Of a DNA stretch of 17,390 nt, positions 7,860-15,490 are shown in pieces. Under the pieces are notes generated by a model. It worked only from the letters and a program-made list of their open reading frames with translations. It did no database searches and was not told where the DNA came from. The translations under genes and the position numbers were made by a program. This DNA comes from an uncultured Bacteroides sp. (GTDB taxonomy: Bacteria; Bacteroidota; Bacteroidia; Bacteroidales; Bacteroidaceae): NCBI GenBank assembly GCA_905198575.1, contig CAJKDC010000064.1, positions 1-17,390 of the forward strand. The letters run 5' to 3'. Position 1 is the first letter of the stretch. Each line of letters starts with the position of its first letter.

Positions 7860-9752
7860 TTAATCTCTCAGTTTACAGATGTATTCATACAGATTCCGAT
7901 AAAACTTATGCCGTGTCAAAGTAGAAACATCACCCAAAATGATTAATTTCATCCTTGCACGCGTAATGGCAACGTTCATTCTTCGCAAGTCATTCAAAAA
8001 GCCAATTTGTCCGTCTTCGTTGGCACGCACCAGGCTGATTAGAATCACATCTCGTTCCTGTCCTTGAAAACCGTCGACGGTATTTACGGTAATACTACTC
8101 CGGAAAGGTTTGAAAAACGAATCTTTTTTGATAAGCTGACGCAGGTATTGCACCTGTGCCTTATAAGGCGATATCAAACCGATATCGATTCTTTCTTCCA
8201 GAAAACGTTCTTTACCAATTTTCCCGATATACTCTTTCAGTTGGGAAATAGAAAGTTCTGCTTCCGGCTTGTTGATACGCCCGTAGTTTTCGCCGACAAA
8301 CTCTTCATTGCAATCCAAGGATTCTGTATTCACCCACTCTATCGGAGTATCAAAGTCCAGAATGCTACGGTATTTCACTTCGGGAGCCGACTCCAGTGCA
8401 CCTCCATAAAACCAGTCGGAGGAGAAACGCATGATTTCCTCATTCATCCGATACTGTAACTTCAGCAACGAAACAGCTTCGGGTTTGTTCTGTACCACAC
8501 GCTGCATCAGTGTAGCAGCCAGTCCGGCATTAGCCGCTTGCGGACATTTCACGGTGGGAGGCAACTGGCAATGGTCGCCTGCAAAAATAACCCTGTCGGC
8601 TTTCTGAATCGGAATCCAGCACGCAGGTTCGAGTGCCTGGGCAGCCTCATCAATGAAAAGTGTTCCAAAGCGCTGCCCCATCAGCAAACGGCTGGCACTG
8701 CCGACCAGCGTACAGGCTATGACACGGGCATCGGCAAATAAAGCAGCATTGATTCGTATCTCCAGTTCGGCAGCTCTGTCCTTCAGCGAATTAATCTTTG
8801 TCCTTACATCCTCTTTGCGGGATTCTTTTCGCAGCCTGCCATACAACTCACGGATAACCTTGCGAATTCCCCACAGTTGCGGATAATCCGGATGGGCTTC
8901 AAAACGGCGCTCATAGGTAAAGGAAAGCATCTTGTCGTTTACCCTGCTGGGATTTCCTATACGCAATACACTCACTCCTCTATCTACAAGTTTCTCACTA
9001 ATCCAATCGACAGCCATATTGCTCTGTGCACACACCAAGACCTGGTTTTCACGATGCAAGGTTTCATAAATAGCTTCAACCAGTGTTGTAGTTTTACCGG
9101 TGCCGGGAGGGCCATGCACAATAGCCACATCCTTGGCATGCAAAACTTTATTTACAGCTTCTTCCTGTGTACGGTTAAGCCATGGAAAGCGAACCGGCTG
9201 AAATGAAAATTCCGAAATCGGCTGTACGCCATGAAATATTTCACGAAGTTCTTCCAACCGATTATTCTTGGCAGACAAGACTTGCTTCAAAGCATCAAAC
9301 ATCAGTTTGTAGCTGGTTTCATCGAAATACAATTGTACTCCCAACACATCTCTGTTTTGCAGTTCCAACAATGCATCCATATTGGGCAGAACAACCACCA
9401 TCCGGTCTTCGTCCACATAACTTACCGTAGCCACAAAATTCAGATAATGCAGTTTCCCCGAAAAATCCTGTGAGAAAAAACATACCGGACGACCGTATTC
9501 AAACAAATGCTCGATTTCCTTATCCTCACGCCGTTCTACTTCGACCACCAGCTGATTCAAAGCATTATAATAACTTCGGCCCAAATTAAGAGGATACCAG
9601 CACATGCCACGCTTGATTTTCCTCCCTACCCCCATCAGTTCGGCCTGCTGCTTGAATTGCTCTTTCTCATACTCGTACTCCATTTTAAGCAATTCATACT
9701 GACGCTGCAGATACAGCACTGACGACACGATCTTACTGTTATTCTCTTTCAT
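7860..9752 (-). CDS. Superfamily 1 helicase of the UPF1/DNA2/IGHMBP2 type
   Basis: 630 residues. The N-terminal part (about 1-185) has a helical opening and a beta-rich domain like the 1B insertion of UPF1-like enzymes. Helicase motifs follow in order: Q-type NRTQEEAV (193-200), Walker A GPPGTGKTTT (214-223), motif Ic-like AQSNMAVDWI (242-251), Walker B FIDEAAQ (366-372), motif III GDHCQLPPT (392-400), LQYRMNEEIM (432-441), motif V TVDGFQGQERDVI (558-570) and motif VI LRRMNVAITRAR (589-600). All the ATPase residues appear intact. No nuclease domain is seen, unlike DNA2. Such bacterial proteins are annotated as AAA-domain helicases and presumably unwind DNA or RNA 5' to 3', but the physiological role is unknown. 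The start overlaps the end of the upstream DMT transporter gene by 14 bases, so the two are co-transcribed and perhaps translationally coupled. Confidence 0.9.
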   Translation of the reverse strand: MKENNSKIVSSVLYLQRQYELLKMEYEYEKEQFKQQAELMGVGRKIKRGMCWYPLNLGRSYYNALNQLVVEVERREDKEIEHLFEYGRPVCFFSQDFSGKLHYLNFVATVSYVDEDRMVVVLPNMDALLELQNRDVLGVQLYFDETSYKLMFDALKQVLSAKNNRLEELREIFHGVQPISEFSFQPVRFPWLNRTQEEAVNKVLHAKDVAIVHGPPGTGKTTTLVEAIYETLHRENQVLVCAQSNMAVDWISEKLVDRGVSVLRIGNPSRVNDKMLSFTYERRFEAHPDYPQLWGIRKVIRELYGRLRKESRKEDVRTKINSLKDRAAELEIRINAALFADARVIACTLVGSASRLLMGQRFGTLFIDEAAQALEPACWIPIQKADRVIFAGDHCQLPPTVKCPQAANAGLAATLMQRVVQNKPEAVSLLKLQYRMNEEIMRFSSDWFYGGALESAPEVKYRSILDFDTPIEWVNTESLDCNEEFVGENYGRINKPEAELSISQLKEYIGKIGKERFLEERIDIGLISPYKAQVQYLRQLIKKDSFFKPFRSSITVNTVDGFQGQERDVILISLVRANEDGQIGFLNDLRRMNVAITRARMKLIILGDVSTLTRHKFYRNLYEYICKLRD

Positions 9753-10671
9753 CTGTTTGTCCTTTTTGTTCCATCAAAACTTGTGCGCGCGACTTGCTTT
9801 GGGTTACCAGATATACTCCTGAAAAAATCAACAATGCAGCCAGTCCCTTTACCCATCCGAATGTTGCAAGTCCCATCACTACCGCTACGCTAGAACCAAC
9901 GACCGGTTGCATATAATTATACATACTTACTACCGTAGGACGTAATGTTTTCTGCCCTATCAGCATCAGAATATAAGCCAGATAGGTTCCAAACAAAATG
10001 ACATAGCCTACCTCCAGCCATACAGTCCACGAATATGCAAAGAAATCCATTGTCGAAAAATCAGCATACGAAAATGGGATAAAGCAGATTGCAGCATACG
10101 TAAACATCCATTTCATTAAGGTAAATACATTGTATCGGGCTATCAGTTGCTTAAAGATGGTCAGATAACAGGCAAAACTCACTTGAGCTGCCACACAAAG
10201 TGCATCGCCCCAGATATTTCCCTCATGCGCCGTTCCGTTCCTACTGCTCATTATCAGCACCAAAGCGCCTGCTGAACCGAGAAAAATACCTGAAACTTTT
10301 AACGGTGTTACGGGTTCTTTCAAGAAAAGTGCAGCCAACACCATCGTTACAATCGGCATAGTTGTAGTCACAATGGATGCATTTACCGGAGAAGTGAGCG
10401 ATAACCCGAAGGTAAAACATCCCTGATTACACACAATTCCCAGCAATGAGGCAAAAAACAACAATAACAAATCACGACTGGATACATGCTCTTGTTTCAA
10501 AAATAGCGAAGTAATCCAGAAACAAACAGCCCCGCCTATCATACGCATATTAGCCAGTGCCAATCCGCTGATACCTGCCTCCATGGCAGCCTTACCAACA
10601 GGCGACATCAATCCCCACATGCTGGCCGCAGCCAACAAGGATAAATGTGCCCTTACATTTTTTAAATCCAT
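9739..10671 (-). CDS. EamA/DMT-family transporter
   Basis: 310 residues forming ten predicted membrane helices in two EamA repeats (about 8-142 and 153-291). The first repeat carries AAASMWGLMSPVGKAA near the N-terminus and TSPVNASIVTTTMPIVTMVLAALFLKEPVT-type sequence (93-122); the second ends each helix pair with the expected PVVGS and GLAALLIFSGVYL segments. This is the drug/metabolite exporter fold found in RhaT, YdcZ-like and amino-acid or nucleoside exporters. The cargo cannot be deduced. It sits in the inner membrane with a short charged C-terminal tail. Its promoter lies 54 bases upstream, back to back with the plus-strand ATPase operon, and its 3' end overlaps the helicase start by 14 bases. 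Confidence 0.9.
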   Translation of the reverse strand: MDLKNVRAHLSLLAAASMWGLMSPVGKAAMEAGISGLALANMRMIGGAVCFWITSLFLKQEHVSSRDLLLLFFASLLGIVCNQGCFTFGLSLTSPVNASIVTTTMPIVTMVLAALFLKEPVTPLKVSGIFLGSAGALVLIMSSRNGTAHEGNIWGDALCVAAQVSFACYLTIFKQLIARYNVFTLMKWMFTYAAICFIPFSYADFSTMDFFAYSWTVWLEVGYVILFGTYLAYILMLIGQKTLRPTVVSMYNYMQPVVGSSVAVVMGLATFGWVKGLAALLIFSGVYLVTQSKSRAQVLMEQKGQTDERE

Positions 10672-10724
10672 CTCTCTCTTCAGTTTAAAATCTCGCAGTT
10701 ACTTTACACTTGAAAATGTGCATG

Positions 10725-10732
10725 CAAAGGTA
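10725..10732 (-). promoter_or_regulatory. Probable -7 box of the DMT transporter-helicase operon
   Basis: TACCTTTG on the minus strand matches TAnnTTTG, 53 bases upstream of the start at 10671. The -33 region is a T-run without a clean TTTG. The leader would be about 45 bases. Confidence 0.5.
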
Positions 10733-10762
10733 CAAGGAATGAAAAAAAGAACCAGCAATTCA

Positions 10763-10794
10763 TTTGATTAATTCCTATGAAATTCCTATATTTG
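10763..10794 (+). promoter_or_regulatory. Promoter of the ATPase-DUF4435 operon
   Basis: TTTG (10763-10766), 20 bases, then TATATTTG (10787-10794): a full Bacteroidota consensus match. The ATG at 10817 follows after a short leader of about 16 bases. No operator-like inverted repeat is evident. Confidence 0.65.
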
Positions 10795-10816
10795 TTTTGC
10801 AGAAAAAAATATCGCC

Positions 10817-11641
10817 ATGAAAAAACAAGCCGATTACATAAAAAGAATCGTGATTAAAGGTTTGTGGGGCCGAAAGAATATATTATGGGACCTGCATCCC
10901 GATGTAAATATTCTGAGTGGAGTTAACGGAATCGGTAAAAGTACCATCCTAAACAAATCTGTTATCTCTCTGGGAGCGCTTGAAGGAGGCTCTCTGAGCA
11001 ACGGAGTAGCTCCCGGTGTGTCCTTTATTTTCTATCCGGAAGACGCAACTTACATCCACTTTGATGCCATACGCAGTTTTGACCGTCCTTTACTGAATGC
11101 CAGCCTGCTTGAAAAGATAGGCAACCAGCAAGTAAAGACAGAACTCGACTGGCAAATCTACCAGCTGCAAAGACGTTATCTGGATTATCAGGTAAACATT
11201 GGGAACCGCATTATAGAACTGCTTACCAGCGGAAACCCGGAAGACCAGCTAAAGGCTGCCGGCATATCGGCTCCCAAAACCAGATTCCAGGATTTGATGG
11301 ATGAACTTTTCAGCGAAACCGGAAAGTCCATCATCCGTAAAAGCAATGAAATTCAGTTTGTTCAGGACGGGGATATTCTGACTCCTTATCAGCTTTCTTC
11401 GGGCGAAAAACAGATGCTGGTAATCCTTCTTACCGTGCTGGTTCAGGATAACGAGCACTGTACGCTTTTCATGGATGAACCCGAAATATCTCTCCATGTA
11501 GAATGGCAGCAGAAACTGATTTCACTTATCAGAAAACTGAATCCTAACGTACAAATCGTACTGACCACTCACTCTCCGGCCGTTATCATGAACGGATGGG
11601 TAGACAGTGTGACAGAAGTATCGGATATTACAACCAAATAA
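10817..11641 (+). CDS. Compact ABC/OLD-like AAA ATPase, partner of the DUF4435 protein
   Basis: 274 residues. The order of motifs is that of SMC/ABC-type ATPases of the AAA_15/AAA_21 group: strand-loop Walker A GVNGIGKST (35-43, Lys41), ABC signature LSSGEKQ (193-199), Walker B TLFMDEPE (216-223, Asp220-Glu221) and H-loop TTHSP (250-254, His252). The segment between Walker A and the signature is only about 150 residues, with a helical part around 100-175 but no long coiled coil and no Zn hook. It lacks the C-terminal TOPRIM domain of OLD nucleases; a TOPRIM-like domain is instead found in the next gene, 11 bases downstream. The pair matches the domain plan of PARIS (AriA ATPase plus AriB DUF4435), although I recall typical AriA proteins as longer. 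An anti-phage role is inference; a DNA-metabolism role is an alternative. Confidence 0.85.
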   Translation: MKKQADYIKRIVIKGLWGRKNILWDLHPDVNILSGVNGIGKSTILNKSVISLGALEGGSLSNGVAPGVSFIFYPEDATYIHFDAIRSFDRPLLNASLLEKIGNQQVKTELDWQIYQLQRRYLDYQVNIGNRIIELLTSGNPEDQLKAAGISAPKTRFQDLMDELFSETGKSIIRKSNEIQFVQDGDILTPYQLSSGEKQMLVILLTVLVQDNEHCTLFMDEPEISLHVEWQQKLISLIRKLNPNVQIVLTTHSPAVIMNGWVDSVTEVSDITTK

Positions 11642-11652
11642 ATTGAAAAGCC

Positions 11653-12669
11653 ATGGGAAAAAGACTTACCGAAAACCTTTCTTCCCTGTATATCGGCGCA
11701 GCTAATAGTCTGAAACCCAAACGGGCAAGAAGAAAAATCGTAGCATACGTAGAGAGTTATGACGACATTTCTTTCTGGCGGTCTCTCTTGTCGGAATACG
11801 AAGATGAGACGCGCTACTTCGAAGTAATGCTTCCATCCAATAATTCTCTGGCAAAAGGAAAGAAAACAGTACTGATGAATCAGCTGGGAAACCAGCTAGG
11901 AGAGAATATGATTGCCTGTGTGGACAGCGACTATGACTATCTGCTACAAGGAAGGACCAATACATCCAAATATATCAACAATAACCCTTACGTACTGCAA
12001 ACTTATGCCTATGCCATAGAAAACTACCATTGCTATGCGGAAGGGTTGCACGAAGTGTGTGTCACCGCAACACTGAACGACCACATGCTGATAGACTTCC
12101 CTGCATTTATGAAACTGTATTCACAGATAGCCTATCCATTGTTTATATGGTCCGTATGGTTTTACAGAAAGCATATCTTATCGGAATTTTCATTGCTGGA
12201 CTTCTGCTCGTATGTAAAAATAGAACAGGTAAGTACCAGACATCCGGAACACAGCCTTGAAGTAATGGCCAAAAAGGTAAACCGGAAACTCCATGATTTG
12301 GAAAGAAGGCATGCCAATGCAATTCCCGAGATTGAAGCAATGAAAAAGGAATTCAAAACCTTGGGGGTATATCCGGAGAACACCTATTTATTTATACAAG
12401 GACACCACATTATGGATAACGTCGTAATGCGTCTGCTGGTTCCAGTATGTACTGTGCTTCGCCGTGAACGGGAACAGCAGATACACGATCTGGCACTGCA
12501 TGACATGCAACTGCACAACGAACTGACCAGCTACCAACGCAGCCTGATAGGTGTGGATGTTGTTATCCACAAGAATACCAACTATAAGCAATCCGAGCTG
12601 TATCAGAAAATAAAAAGCGATATAGAGCGCTTCCTGAAAATCATGGAGAAAAAGAAAATACAAAAATAA
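11653..12669 (+). CDS. DUF4435 (TOPRIM-like) protein, putative nuclease effector
   Basis: 338 residues, not secreted. The TOPRIM-like pattern of DUF4435 is visible: a strand ending in VESYDDISFW (Glu34), a second strand IACVDSDYDYLL (Asp91, Asp93, Asp95), then YAIENYHCY (Glu123), and later FIQGHHIMDNVV (His251-His252). The acidic residues are those expected to bind Mg2+. The middle (about 155-190) is aromatic and hydrophobic, and the C-terminus (from about 265) is helical and charged. In PARIS the DUF4435 protein AriB is a TOPRIM nuclease that cleaves tRNA when released by the AriA ATPase. The intact acidic residues and the ATPase encoded directly upstream fit that plan, but nuclease activity here is inferred. 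It is the last gene of the operon; a strong hairpin terminator follows. Confidence 0.82.
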   Translation: MGKRLTENLSSLYIGAANSLKPKRARRKIVAYVESYDDISFWRSLLSEYEDETRYFEVMLPSNNSLAKGKKTVLMNQLGNQLGENMIACVDSDYDYLLQGRTNTSKYINNNPYVLQTYAYAIENYHCYAEGLHEVCVTATLNDHMLIDFPAFMKLYSQIAYPLFIWSVWFYRKHILSEFSLLDFCSYVKIEQVSTRHPEHSLEVMAKKVNRKLHDLERRHANAIPEIEAMKKEFKTLGVYPENTYLFIQGHHIMDNVVMRLLVPVCTVLRREREQQIHDLALHDMQLHNELTSYQRSLIGVDVVIHKNTNYKQSELYQKIKSDIERFLKIMEKKKIQK

Positions 12670-12681
12670 ACGACAACAAAA

Positions 12682-12726
12682 AAATGCCCATTACTAATTC
12701 TGTTTTCGAATGAGTAATGGGCATTT
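12682..12726. terminator. Bidirectional terminator after the ATPase-DUF4435 operon
   Basis: AAATGCCCATTACT (12682-12695) pairs over 14 bp with AGTAATGGGCATTT (12713-12726), loop 17 bases. It lies 12 bases after the DUF4435 stop and 5 bases beyond the stop of the convergent thioesterase gene, so it can serve both strands. Confidence 0.85.
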
Positions 12727-12730
12727 GTTA

Positions 12731-13141
12731 TTACATCAATCCATCCAGCTTCAGCTCATCACTTTTCCGGTAACCGGAACTGGTGAACATGGCTACAAGC
12801 TCGCCCGACTCATCTGTCAAGCGTACTTCTACAAAAGGTACCTTCCGGTGATTGAATACTTCTACAGCCTCTGCATACACATAGCCTTTCGTTACGGCAC
12901 GCAAAAAAGTAATGTTTGCATTCAACGACAAGGTCAGATTGGAACGGCTGTTTGCAACCGCAGCAAAAGCCAAGTCAGCCAATGTAAACAATGCACCTCC
13001 CTGACATACTCCTCCACCATTCAAATGGTTTGAAGTTACCAGCATCCTGGCTTTCGCATATCCGGGCTGGATTTCCAGCAGTTCTGCTCCTGCCTGAACG
13101 GCAAAACGGTCGTTGCCTAATAACTCTTTTAATGTTCCCAT
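12731..13141 (-). CDS. PaaI-like hotdog-fold thioesterase
   Basis: 136 residues, the normal single-hotdog size. The segment NHLNGGGVCQGGALFTLADLAFA (around 38-60) corresponds to the PaaI motif N-G-x-CHGG-x(2)-F-x-LAD-x-AFA, with the catalytic Asp at position 56. The usual His of CHGG is replaced by Gln (Q47), so the active site differs from E. coli PaaI at one conserved position. The remaining strands (LSLNANITFLRAV, YVYAEAVEVF, PFVEVRLTDESGELVAMFTSSGYRK) fit the hotdog sheet. The family hydrolyses acyl- or aryl-CoA thioesters in the cytoplasm; the substrate here is unknown. The start codon lies four bases after the stop of the upstream Smr protein gene, so they form an operon. Confidence 0.88.
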   Translation of the reverse strand: MGTLKELLGNDRFAVQAGAELLEIQPGYAKARMLVTSNHLNGGGVCQGGALFTLADLAFAAVANSRSNLTLSLNANITFLRAVTKGYVYAEAVEVFNHRKVPFVEVRLTDESGELVAMFTSSGYRKSDELKLDGLM

Positions 13142-13145
13142 ACGC

Positions 13146-14198
13146 TTAAGCTATCGTTACCATCGTTGCACCGAAACCATATTCACGGAATGAAGCATCC
13201 TGACTTTGGTATGTTTTATATTTCCGCTTCAGTTCATCCAGAATGGCTTTACGCAATACGCCATCTCCTTTTCCATGAATAAACACGATTTTCTGTCCCC
13301 GCTTACCTTTAAACTCTTCCAGTGTCTTACGGAATACATCCAACTGATAATTCAGCATTTCGGCATTACTCATGCCTGTAGTATCATCCAGCAATTCGTG
13401 GATATGCAAGTCTACTTCCAGTATATTGTTCTTCATCTGCCGTTGCTGCTTGCGCTGAATCTTGGCAGGCAGTTCATCCTGATTCTTTTTCAATAAAGCT
13501 TCCTTGATATCATCGGCCGAAGCAAAAAACTCCTTTGATACTTCATCGTCTCTCACAATATCATAAACCAATGAAGGCACTTCGAAGAAATCACTTGCCT
13601 GGAAAGTATGCAGCTTATAGAATTTAACGGTATCAATGCGCAATTCCTTGCATACGGCAGGTTTCAGCAAGAAAGTCCGGTCATCCTTATAGGCCATCAG
13701 CTGCACAGCTACATGTTCCAATTCATTCAATGCACTTTTTTCGAATTCTTCCAGATGCATTTTCATGTTAGGCTTTACTGTTCCCCGACTTCTTAAAGAC
13801 CAGCTTTTACCCACTGCCGAAAGATATACATAGTCAATAAAATAGTTGCTGTCGTTTATCAGATAAGCATCGAAGGCTGTCGATGAAATAGCCTTTATAT
13901 CCTGCGGAACAAAAGCCAGATAAACATTCAGAATATCATTCCCCCGAATCTCAGGTGCCCTGTAAGTAATCGGCTTTTCTTCTTCCGGTTCTTCATCCAC
14001 GATTTCCGGTTCCGGCTTCTTCACACTTTTCAAGGGTATATTATAATCATCCGTCTGAATTACCACACATTCCCTAATCAGCATGGGTATTTCAAACCCG
14101 TCTTCACCTTCCACCAAAGCTACATCTTTTCCTTGAAATCCTCTGACAATACCTCCTCCTACTTCACTGAGGAAACGAACTTTATCACCTATTTTCAT
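13146..14198 (-). CDS. DUF2027 protein with C-terminal Smr domain
   Basis: 350 residues. The N-terminus (MKIGDKVRFLSEVGGGIVRG) is a small SH3/KOW-like beta-barrel, followed by an acidic linker (about 60-78), the DUF2027 beta-rich core (about 85-215), a charged helix (about 220-256) and an Smr domain (259-350). The Smr motifs are DLHIHEL (263-269, replacing the classical LDLHG) and HGKGDGVLR (308-316). Smr domains, as in MutS2 and SmrB, are nicking or RNA-cleaving modules, and this two-part protein is common in Bacteroidales, but no specific role is known to me. The frame remains open to an ATG at 14273, but that reading would cross both divergent promoter boxes and start inside the queA gene. 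The start at 14198 gives the canonical MKIGDKV beginning. Confidence 0.9.
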   Translation of the reverse strand: MKIGDKVRFLSEVGGGIVRGFQGKDVALVEGEDGFEIPMLIRECVVIQTDDYNIPLKSVKKPEPEIVDEEPEEEKPITYRAPEIRGNDILNVYLAFVPQDIKAISSTAFDAYLINDSNYFIDYVYLSAVGKSWSLRSRGTVKPNMKMHLEEFEKSALNELEHVAVQLMAYKDDRTFLLKPAVCKELRIDTVKFYKLHTFQASDFFEVPSLVYDIVRDDEVSKEFFASADDIKEALLKKNQDELPAKIQRKQQRQMKNNILEVDLHIHELLDDTTGMSNAEMLNYQLDVFRKTLEEFKGKRGQKIVFIHGKGDGVLRKAILDELKRKYKTYQSQDASFREYGFGATMVTIA

Positions 14199-14220
14199 GA
14201 TTATTCTTTTTTTGTTTAAG

Positions 14221-14228
14221 CAAATGTA
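14221..14228 (-). promoter_or_regulatory. Probable -7 box of the Smr-thioesterase operon
   Basis: TACATTTG on the minus strand matches TAnnTTTG, 22 bases upstream of the chosen start at 14198. It lies only two bases from the plus-strand -7 box of queA. Confidence 0.55.
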
Positions 14229-14230
14229 AC

Positions 14231-14238
14231 TACTTTTG
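14231..14238 (+). promoter_or_regulatory. Probable -7 box of the queA-NUDIX operon
   Basis: TACTTTTG matches TAnnTTTG, 22 bases before the queA ATG at 14261. A TTTG at 14211-14214 could be the -33 element, with a rather short 16-base spacer. It would overlap the expected start site of the opposite transcript. Confidence 0.55.
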
Positions 14239-14260
14239 TCAAGATAAAGAAAAAAAAGCG

Positions 14261-15478
14261 ATGGAAGATACAAAGCATATCAAAATAAACGATTACAATT
14301 ATCCGCTGCCTGATGAACGGATTGCCAAATTTCCTCTTGCACAGCGAGACCAGTCGAAACTGCTGATTTACAATCAGGGAGCAGTAAGCGAATCGGTATT
14401 TCACCGATTGCCCGATTACATAGAACCCGGTACACTGATGATTTTCAACAATACCAAAGTCATTCAGGCCCGTCTGCACTTCAGAAAAGAAACCGGGGCT
14501 TTGATTGAAATTTTCTGTCTGGAACCTATCCAGCCCAACGACTATGTACTGAACTTCCAGCAAACCCGTCACAGCGCATGGCTATGCATGGTAGGCAATC
14601 TGAAAAAATGGAAAGAAGGTGCACTGACCAAAGAAATGGAAGTGAAAGGACATACCATCCGGCTCACTGCTACGCGAGGTGAAAACAGAGGTACCAGCCA
14701 CTGGATTGACTTTACATGGGATAATGAGCAAATCACCTTTGCAGATATTCTGGAAGTTTTCGGCGAATTGCCCATCCCTCCTTACTTGAACAGAGAAACG
14801 CAGGAAAGTGACAAGAAAACCTATCAGACGGTGTACTCCAAGATAAAAGGCTCTGTAGCAGCTCCTACTGCGGGACTGCATTTCACAGAAACAGTGCTTG
14901 ACAATCTCCGAAATAAAGGAGTCGACCTTGAAGAAGTGACCCTACATGTAGGTGCAGGAACTTTCAAGCCGGTAAAAAGTGAAGAAATAGAAGGACATGA
15001 AATGCATACCGAATATATTTCGGTTCACCGTCAGACCATCGAAAAGCTGCTGGCACATCCGGGTAAGGTACTTGCCGTAGGTACAACTTCCGTGCGTACA
15101 CTGGAAAGTCTTTATTATATCGGCACTACCCTGCTGGCACATCCCGATGCCAGTCAGGAAGAACTTCACGTTCGCCAATGGACACCTTACGAGCTGAAAG
15201 ATGAACCTGACGCAACGACTGCTCTTACCGCTATTTTGGAGTATATGCAACGCAACCAACTGGATGCCCTGCACACCAGTACGCAGATTATCATTGCTCC
15301 AGGTTATACCTATAAAATAGTCAACAGAATTATAACCAACTTCCACCAGCCTCAAAGTACCCTCCTATTGCTGGTTTCGGCCTTCGTAAAGGGAGACTGG
15401 CGGAAAATTTACGATTATGCCCTGGCTCACGACTTCCGTTTCTTGAGCTATGGCGATTCATCACTGCTGATTCCTTAA
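14261..15478 (+). CDS. queA: S-adenosylmethionine:tRNA ribosyltransferase-isomerase, long form
   Basis: 405 residues; typical QueA is about 340-360. QueA transfers the ribosyl part of SAM to preQ1 in the tRNA anticodon wobble position, giving epoxyqueuosine. Conserved blocks: LPDERIAKFPLAQRD (16-30), FNNTKVIQARL (62-72), FGELPIPPYLNR (167-178), YQTVYSKIKGSVAAPTAGLHF (188-208), LHVGAGTFKPV (228-238), GTTSVRTLES (274-283), IIAPGYTYKIVNRIITNFH (344-362) and FRFLSYGDSS (392-401). The extra length lies mainly between TSVRTLES and the IIAPGY block (about 286-342), where standard QueA has a shorter loop. The final motif ends YGDSSLL instead of the common YGDAMLI. These differences suggest a Bacteroidota-specific subfamily that may coexist with a standard QueA elsewhere in the genome. 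A NUDIX gene follows 12 bases downstream. Confidence 0.85.
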   Translation: MEDTKHIKINDYNYPLPDERIAKFPLAQRDQSKLLIYNQGAVSESVFHRLPDYIEPGTLMIFNNTKVIQARLHFRKETGALIEIFCLEPIQPNDYVLNFQQTRHSAWLCMVGNLKKWKEGALTKEMEVKGHTIRLTATRGENRGTSHWIDFTWDNEQITFADILEVFGELPIPPYLNRETQESDKKTYQTVYSKIKGSVAAPTAGLHFTETVLDNLRNKGVDLEEVTLHVGAGTFKPVKSEEIEGHEMHTEYISVHRQTIEKLLAHPGKVLAVGTTSVRTLESLYYIGTTLLAHPDASQEELHVRQWTPYELKDEPDATTALTAILEYMQRNQLDALHTSTQIIIAPGYTYKIVNRIITNFHQPQSTLLLLVSAFVKGDWRKIYDYALAHDFRFLSYGDSSLLIP

Positions 15479-15490
15479 AATTGACAAGTA

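Noticed and set aside
14199..14273. N-terminal extension of the DUF2027-Smr protein starting at 14273
   Set aside because: The extra 25 codons run through both divergent promoter boxes and into the start of queA; the inner ATG at 14198 gives the expected MKIGDKV opening.
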